Notes under the pieces: model-generated
What the model saw: only the letters and a program-made list of their open reading frames with translations
The model's database searches: none
Told to the model about the DNA's origin: nothing
DNA from: Treponema sp.
GTDB taxonomy: Bacteria; Spirochaetota; Spirochaetia; Treponematales; Breznakiellaceae
Assembly (NCBI GenBank): GCA_031266635.1
Contig: JAISAN010000175.1
Coordinates: 1 to 10,463 of the forward strand
Direction of reading: 5' to 3'
Length of the DNA: 10,463 nucleotides
Position numbers and translations under genes: made by a program
In this document: piece by piece, positions 8,401 through 10,463 of the stretch
Position numbering within the stretch: the stretch's first letter is position 1
How the letters are laid out: every line of letters begins with the position of its first letter

Positions 8401-9925
8401 GAACCTCCCCGTAAGTTTCCATGCCGGCAAACCGGAGCGCCGAGAGGGAAAAATGCAAATCCCCCGCGGAAGGGATTACCAGGGCGTCAAAGAGGGAGAG
8501 CCGCACCGTCCCCAGATCCAAGGTTTCCCCAAAGAGGTTGATTTCCCGCCCCTGGGTGCTAACGGTTATATCCGTAGTCAGCCCCGCTTCCCCGGTAAGG
8601 CTAAAATCCGAAAAGGATATCCGGCCGTTGGGCGCCAGGGGTTTCAGCCCCACCCCTCCCTGGAGATTCAGCTCCCCCCGGAGGGACTGGTTTTTTATAG
8701 CCCCGGCGTCCCCGGATTGGGAAACGCCGAAATAAATCTGTTTTACCGCGACATACTCCTGATCTCCCTCAAGGTCGAGGGTAAGGGCGCTGCCCCCCAG
8801 AGGAACATTGGCGGGGATAAGCCCGGAAAGACCAACGCGGTAGTTGATGTTCCCCCGGCTGTCCCGTTCAAGAAAGGCGTCGCCGGTAAGGGCAAGGGCA
8901 AGCCAGGGGCTGTATTGTTTCCAGGAACCCTGGAGGGATAAAAAGTCCCGGGGAGAAAATTCCCTGGCCTCGAAAAAAGTAAGAAGATCCCCGGAACTTA
9001 TTCCGTAATTCAGGGAAAAATCAAAGTCTCCCCCCAGGGCTTTTTTTACTACGACGGTATTATCCTCAAGGGTAACATCAAAACCCAGAGAACGAAACCG
9101 GAAGAGATCGCCCGAAATAAAGGGGATGGTAACCAGGACGCGCCCCTCGTCCAGAGCGGCGCTGCAGGACCCGGCAATTTCCAGGGCGGCTTGCGCGGTA
9201 AAGGGCTCTTCCAAAAAACCCGCCAGGGAAACACCGGCGTTCCCCTTTCCCTGAAGGGCGATCTGTTGATCCGCCACCGAAATATCCAGGTTAAGTCCCC
9301 GAAACTGGTATTGACTGATCCCGGCGCCCAGGTTTCCCCGGCCATGCCGTATCCGAAAGAGGACTTTACCGGGAAACAGGGCCGCCAAATTCTCCTGAAA
9401 TCCGCCGGGTAATAAATCCCCGGAATTCAGGAGATTTTGAACCAGCGCCATAAAATCCCGGTCCCGTTCCAGATCGAGGTTGAGGGCGGGCCGGTCAATC
9501 TGCACTGAATGGATGGCATGGGGCCTTCCCCGGATTAAATCCATCAGGGACCAGGAAATCCGGAACCGGGATATAAACAGCAGAGGTTCCGGGGCGGCAT
9601 TAGCCTGCCGGGTCCCGGACAATCTCCCCGCCAGACCGGACTCCTCCTCGAAAATTCGGATATTCCGTATATCCAGCGTACCGAAAATCGAAGGGCCGAT
9701 AGAAGAATAGGTGATTTTCCGGCCCAGGTACGCTTCCGCTCCACGGATAAGGCCGTCCCGGACTTCCTCCATCCGGGCATGGATCCCCTTTTGTATGGGC
9801 CGCAGCACCAGAAGGGTCAGGATAAAAAGGACCGCAAAAACGAGAATTTTAGGAAAAATATATACCTCGGGGGGAGTCTTATTATCCGCCGCCCTGTCTT
9901 GTCCTGGTTTGGTGAAAACTAACAC
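5447..9925 (-). CDS. tamB: TamB-like translocation and assembly module protein (AsmA-like superfamily)
   Basis: TamB proteins are anchored in the inner membrane and span the periplasm as a long beta-rich groove. They act with Omp85 proteins in outer-membrane assembly and are linked to phospholipid transport. This 1492-residue protein has a short cytoplasmic N-terminus, one membrane helix (about 23-42), an AsmA-like start and a very long repetitive beta-strand body. Its C-terminal third carries the TamB (DUF490) signature: SPPLSQMEIFALLG at about 1319-1332, then a VFLGKYFGPDVF segment. It ends in a strand, TSITLTWTRSF, with an aromatic last residue. The start is GTG at 9925, with AGGG 7 bases upstream; no in-frame ATG occurs until after the membrane helix. 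It is the first gene of the operon, directly before bamA. In Borrelia the TamB orthologue is reported to bind BamA, and this species also shows only one Omp85 gene here, so the same pairing is likely. Confidence 0.92.
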   Translation of the reverse strand: MLVFTKPGQDRAADNKTPPEVYIFPKILVFAVLFILTLLVLRPIQKGIHARMEEVRDGLIRGAEAYLGRKITYSSIGPSIFGTLDIRNIRIFEEESGLAGRLSGTRQANAAPEPLLFISRFRISWSLMDLIRGRPHAIHSVQIDRPALNLDLERDRDFMALVQNLLNSGDLLPGGFQENLAALFPGKVLFRIRHGRGNLGAGISQYQFRGLNLDISVADQQIALQGKGNAGVSLAGFLEEPFTAQAALEIAGSCSAALDEGRVLVTIPFISGDLFRFRSLGFDVTLEDNTVVVKKALGGDFDFSLNYGISSGDLLTFFEAREFSPRDFLSLQGSWKQYSPWLALALTGDAFLERDSRGNINYRVGLSGLIPANVPLGGSALTLDLEGDQEYVAVKQIYFGVSQSGDAGAIKNQSLRGELNLQGGVGLKPLAPNGRISFSDFSLTGEAGLTTDITVSTQGREINLFGETLDLGTVRLSLFDALVIPSAGDLHFSLSALRFAGMETYGEVRRSSLSLNGSFDYEPRQVELSFNLDSFSVGDLNEMTASFVKTPVLSPALRNIQDNLAITTEIFFTTDFEHVLYNAPLFVIAHKGIPDISGLVSISGTDQRFDLTEGQITWARGGLLLNGYMDFSNPRELTFSLMTNYRDLSYFFEGLVLDSRSLSIDGSYGLRAYINPSPNGGYSGRIEAADIPVPFRGQYARLNLESILRYESPRSWSFDVDRLELLDILTPGSPGAAFRLSGGLDQDGALFPSIVFDDGKGELNGKALIAWDQDFTGTLIMEKDSGDERYNLEASYQDEQFELRLSAFRAQLGRFLSNSYNALADGDIRVSWNSVESFQADIQLVSLNGRIQDAEFLASAQARLDPEEFSLQDLRLSLAGLNVSIPWFRVNRAASRMETEAVIQGAAAGRTLDLVFAMNAGFDSSQSWLEFSRALDSFRGGIYVSEARLDALRSGEPFEFLFSREGPVLSLSGGPRQMIRLQIDGNGDFYAGLSSPSPIRGSITGNLSPKTINAQTPDLYIDLKSLWNFIPSNTDIVFTGGYVNAALEIRGPLGDPEFFGRARGNSLRIQVPGYISKDIFPIPFDVAIEGNEMIFGPVPATVGGGAGSIMGWFRFDRWIPNIFNMDIHVPHETPIPFDFDITGFLAQGLVSGDMTLSMEDMVFGITGNLTANETEISLDTDEINQAQGIDMFADLQKPVNVNINVLTGRKVEFLWPNSEFPILQASADMGTLVKVTTDTLARRFSLTSDVKIRSGELFYFERSFYIKEGSLTFRENEIQFDPRISVRAEVRDRTNEGPVTISMIVENAPLLSFTARFESSPPLSQMEIFALLGQNLTGAPVDESSGAIKQAFANSLTDALAQFGVVRRLERQVREFLRLDMLSFRTQVLQNAVFQATGLQSPVDRINGVGNYFDNTTVFLGKYFGPDVFAQAMLSLRYDKNKTTMGGLTFETDIGMELEGPFFNIRWDFIPTHPENWFVNDTSITLTWTRSF

Positions 9926-9932
9926 GCATTAT

Positions 9933-9936
9933 CCCT
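9933..9936 (-). promoter_or_regulatory. Ribosome-binding site supporting the tamB GTG start
   Basis: AGGG on the minus strand lies 7 bases upstream of GTG 9925. An ATG that overlaps this region (9929-9927) is in another frame. The site therefore decides in favour of the GTG start. Confidence 0.55.
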
Positions 9937-9951
9937 ACAATAAACAAAACC

Positions 9952-9957
9952 ATAATA
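9952..9957 (-). promoter_or_regulatory. Possible -10 element of the tamB-bamA-skp-mutS operon
   Basis: The minus strand carries TATTAT followed by G about 27 bases before the tamB GTG. No convincing -35 box is seen 16-18 bases further upstream. The inverted repeat at 9984-10011 lies just beyond the expected -35 position, where a regulator could bind. Confidence 0.25.
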
Positions 9958-9983
9958 CAAATAGATACAAAAAACCATTAGAG

Positions 9984-10011
9984 TTGTTCGGAAACTTCAG
10001 TTTCAGAACAA
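9984..10011. repeat. Inverted repeat A, upstream of tamB
   Basis: TTGTTC-g-GAAACT, a TC centre, then AGTTTC-a-GAACAA. Twelve base pairs are interrupted by one G/A mismatch. The almost loop-free centre would form a hairpin only by opening the two central pairs, so it could equally be a DNA operator for a dimeric protein. Its position beside the probable tamB promoter fits an operator, but this is inference. Confidence 0.7.
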
Positions 10012-10027
10012 ATCCGCTTAAAAACCA

Positions 10028-10046
10028 CAAAATGCTGTGCATTTTG
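10028..10046. repeat. Inverted repeat B
   Basis: CAAAATGC, loop TGT, GCATTTTG: eight perfect base pairs with a three-base loop. It is followed at once by repeat C. Confidence 0.7.
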
Positions 10047-10058
10047 CAAGACTTGCAA
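10044..10058. repeat. Inverted repeat C, overlapping B
   Basis: TTGCAAG, A, CTTGCAA: seven complementary pairs around one base. It shares three bases with repeat B and uses bases that could instead form the outer stem of the three-way junction at 10050-10104, so these structures would compete. Confidence 0.5.
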
Positions 10059-10075
10059 GCTAACCTTTGGTTAGC
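10059..10075. repeat. Inverted repeat D
   Basis: GCTAACC, loop TTT, GGTTAGC: seven perfect base pairs. It is separated from repeat E by a single A. Confidence 0.7.
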
Positions 10076-10076
10076 A

Positions 10077-10095
10077 GACAACCAACCGGGTTGTC
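10077..10095. repeat. Inverted repeat E
   Basis: GACAACC, loop AACCG, GGTTGTC: seven perfect base pairs with a five-base loop. Confidence 0.7.
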
Positions 10096-10115
10096 GAACA
10101 AGTCAATTGTAAATG

Positions 10116-10176
10116 GGGCCAATTTCAAAATTTCAAATTGACGTATACGTTTGATACTTTGAAACCGACCCGGCCC
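10116..10176. repeat. Nested imperfect palindrome F/G centred on ACGTATACGT
   Basis: GGGCC (10116-10120) pairs with GGCCC (10172-10176) and TTTCAAA (10131-10137) with TTTGAAA (10158-10164). Inside is a perfect 10-base palindrome, ACGTATACGT (10141-10150). The left arm also holds the 8-base unit ATTTCAAA twice in tandem (10122-10137). A competing pairing is GTCAATT (10102-10108) with AATTGAC (10136-10142). The arms are offset and interrupted, so this is weaker than the other repeats. Confidence 0.45.
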
Positions 10177-10177
10177 T

Positions 10178-10189
10178 CTCTATATAGAG
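10178..10189. repeat. Perfect 12-base palindrome H
   Basis: CTCTATATAGAG is its own reverse complement. It overlaps the first two bases of the long hairpin I. Confidence 0.7.
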
Positions 10190-10223
10190 TCTGTCTATAA
10201 TGTAGACACATTATAGACAGACT
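10188..10223. repeat. Long perfect hairpin I
   Basis: AGTCTGTCTATAATGT (10188-10203), loop AGAC, and ACATTATAGACAGACT (10208-10223) give 16 uninterrupted base pairs with a four-base loop. It is the strongest hairpin in the window. The arms contain TATAAT on both strands, but no -35 box fits either copy. Its outer seven bases, GTCTGTC/GACAGAC, recur in hairpin L. Confidence 0.9.
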
Positions 10224-10224
10224 T

Positions 10225-10236
10225 CCTTAAAAAAGG
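10225..10236. repeat. Short inverted repeat J
   Basis: CCTT, AAAA, AAGG: four base pairs between hairpins I and K. Weak by itself, listed because it continues the series. Confidence 0.3.
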
Positions 10237-10275
10237 TATTTGTGTACCGTTTTGGTACAAAACGGGAACAAATAC
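10236..10275. repeat. Two-part hairpin K
   Basis: The outer arms GTATTTGT and ACAAATAC (8 pairs) enclose an inner stem CCGTTTT and AAAACGG (7 pairs) with loop GGTAC. A small internal loop (GTA opposite GA) joins them. GTACC/GGTAC around the centre offers an alternative inner fold. Confidence 0.75.
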
Positions 10276-10278
10276 AAG

Positions 10279-10313
10279 GTCTGTCCGCAAAGTAACCGAC
10301 TTTGTGGACAGAC
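10279..10313. repeat. Long hairpin L
   Basis: GTCTGTCC-g-CAAAGT (10279-10293), loop AACCG, ACTTTG-t-GGACAGAC (10299-10313). There are 14 Watson-Crick pairs plus one G-T, so as RNA from the plus strand it would be a continuous 15-pair stem. The ends match those of hairpin I, while the inner halves differ. Confidence 0.85.
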
Positions 10314-10341
10314 ACTATATAACATATCGGTAATCCGGCGT

Positions 10342-10370
10342 TTGAATTGTATTTTCCCGCCGTTTATGTT
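10342..10370 (+). promoter_or_regulatory. Candidate sigma70-type promoter of tmk
   Basis: TTGAAT (10342-10347) and TATGTT (10365-10370) are separated by 17 bases. Each differs from its consensus (TTGACA, TATAAT) at two positions. Transcription would start near 10377, leaving a leader of only about 9 bases before the ATG at 10386. The region is AT-rich and immediately upstream of tmk, which supports the call; there is no direct evidence of use. Confidence 0.4.
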
Positions 10371-10385
10371 AAAACAAAGCAAATC

Positions 10386-10463
10386 ATGAAGATCATTCCG
10401 AATTTTGCCGTGTTTGAGGGGGGGGACGGGAGCGGCACCACCACCCAACTGGGCCTGCTGGAA
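10386..10463 (+). CDS. tmk: Thymidylate kinase, N-terminal fragment
   Basis: Only the first 26 residues are visible before the window ends. They read MKIIPNFAVFEGGDGSGTTT and then QLGLLE, which fits the first strand and P-loop of dTMP kinase (usual form FEG-DGSGKTTQ). That enzyme phosphorylates dTMP to dTDP in the cytoplasm for DNA synthesis. The odd point is position 18, where the Walker A lysine is replaced by Thr, giving GGDGSGTTTQ. A run of eight G (10418-10425) encodes the two glycines of the loop. The ATG at 10386 is the only start in frame, and no Shine-Dalgarno precedes it. Gene order supports the call: as I recall, tmk (BB0793) sits beside tamB (BB0794) in Borrelia. With so little sequence, a related P-loop nucleotide kinase is not excluded. 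Confidence 0.75.
   Translation, partial: MKIIPNFAVFEGGDGSGTTTQLGLLE

Larger units (their letters stand above)
10050..10104. other. Possible three-way junction enclosing repeats D and E
   Basis: GACTTG (10050-10055) is complementary to CAAGTC (10099-10104). Between them lie only CAA, hairpin D, A, hairpin E and GAA. If transcribed, the 55 bases could fold into a compact junction with three stems of 6, 7 and 7 pairs. I recognise no known RNA family, and the strand cannot be chosen because the pairing holds on both. Confidence 0.35.
9926..10385. other. Divergent intergenic region dense in inverted repeats
   Basis: The 460 bases between the tamB and tmk starts are visibly richer in A and T than the genes. 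The part from 9984 to 10313 is a near-continuous row of inverted repeats listed separately here. Open frames crossing it (such as one on the minus strand at 10448-10227) have no recognisable protein features or ribosome-binding site. A looser pairing continues towards tmk: AACAT/ATGTT (10321-10325, 10366-10370) around CGGCG/CGCCG. Candidate promoters sit at the two edges. Confidence 0.7.

Noticed and set aside
10196..10201. TATAAT in hairpin I as a promoter -10 box (also mirrored on the minus strand at 10215-10210)
   Set aside because: No -35-like hexamer lies 16-18 bases upstream on either strand; the match is part of the palindrome.
10028..10313. Integron attC sites
   Set aside because: T. 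denticola has an integron, so I checked. The hairpin ends do not fit the GTTRRRY/RYYYAAC core sites, and there is no cassette gene or integrase.
9984..10313. CRISPR array
   Set aside because: The hairpins differ in sequence and spacing; there is no regularly spaced direct repeat.
10188..10313. Intrinsic terminators
   Set aside because: The stems are not followed by a proper T run on either strand, and both flanking genes begin, rather than end, in this region.
10227..10448. 73-codon minus-strand frame running from inside tmk through the hairpins
   Set aside because: Its sequence is dictated by hairpins K and L and the tmk P-loop; no ribosome-binding site or family resemblance.

Overview
The window reads as a spirochete chromosome, most like Treponema. 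The evidence is the gene order tmk / tamB, bamA, skp, mutS, the sequence character of the proteins, and a GC content near 50% in the genes. From memory, Borrelia burgdorferi carries the same order (BB0793 to BB0797) and Treponema pallidum keeps tamB-bamA-skp-mutS (around TP0324 to TP0328). The moderately high GC and heavy use of CGG, CTG and GGG codons would suit a termite-gut type Treponema, but the species is an inference.

Layout. Four genes lie head to tail on the minus strand and read leftwards: tamB (9925-5447), bamA (5414-2916), skp/ompH (2909-2364) and mutS (2324 to beyond the left edge, C-terminus missing). The gaps are 32, 6 and 39 bases and hold no terminator that I can see, so this looks like one operon. 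On the right edge, the first 26 codons of a thymidylate kinase gene (tmk) run the other way.

Function. BamA (Omp85 barrel with five POTRA domains), the Skp-type periplasmic chaperone and TamB (inner-membrane-anchored, envelope-spanning protein) form an outer-membrane biogenesis set. MutS, the mismatch-recognition ATPase, is a functional outsider placed last in the operon. The internal ribosome-binding sites suggest translational coupling, most clearly at bamA-skp, where the bamA stop codon lies in the skp Shine-Dalgarno.

The 460-base divergent region between tamB and tmk (9926-10385) is the most unusual part. From 9984 to 10313 nearly every base falls in one of a series of adjacent inverted repeats. 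These include two long hairpins that share GTCTGTC/GACAGAC arms and a possible three-way junction. Both flanking genes start here, so the hairpins are not needed as terminators for either neighbour. I see no protein-coding gene in this stretch. It may be a structured RNA, a regulatory DNA element or a small non-coding repeat cluster; which of these cannot be decided from one sequence.
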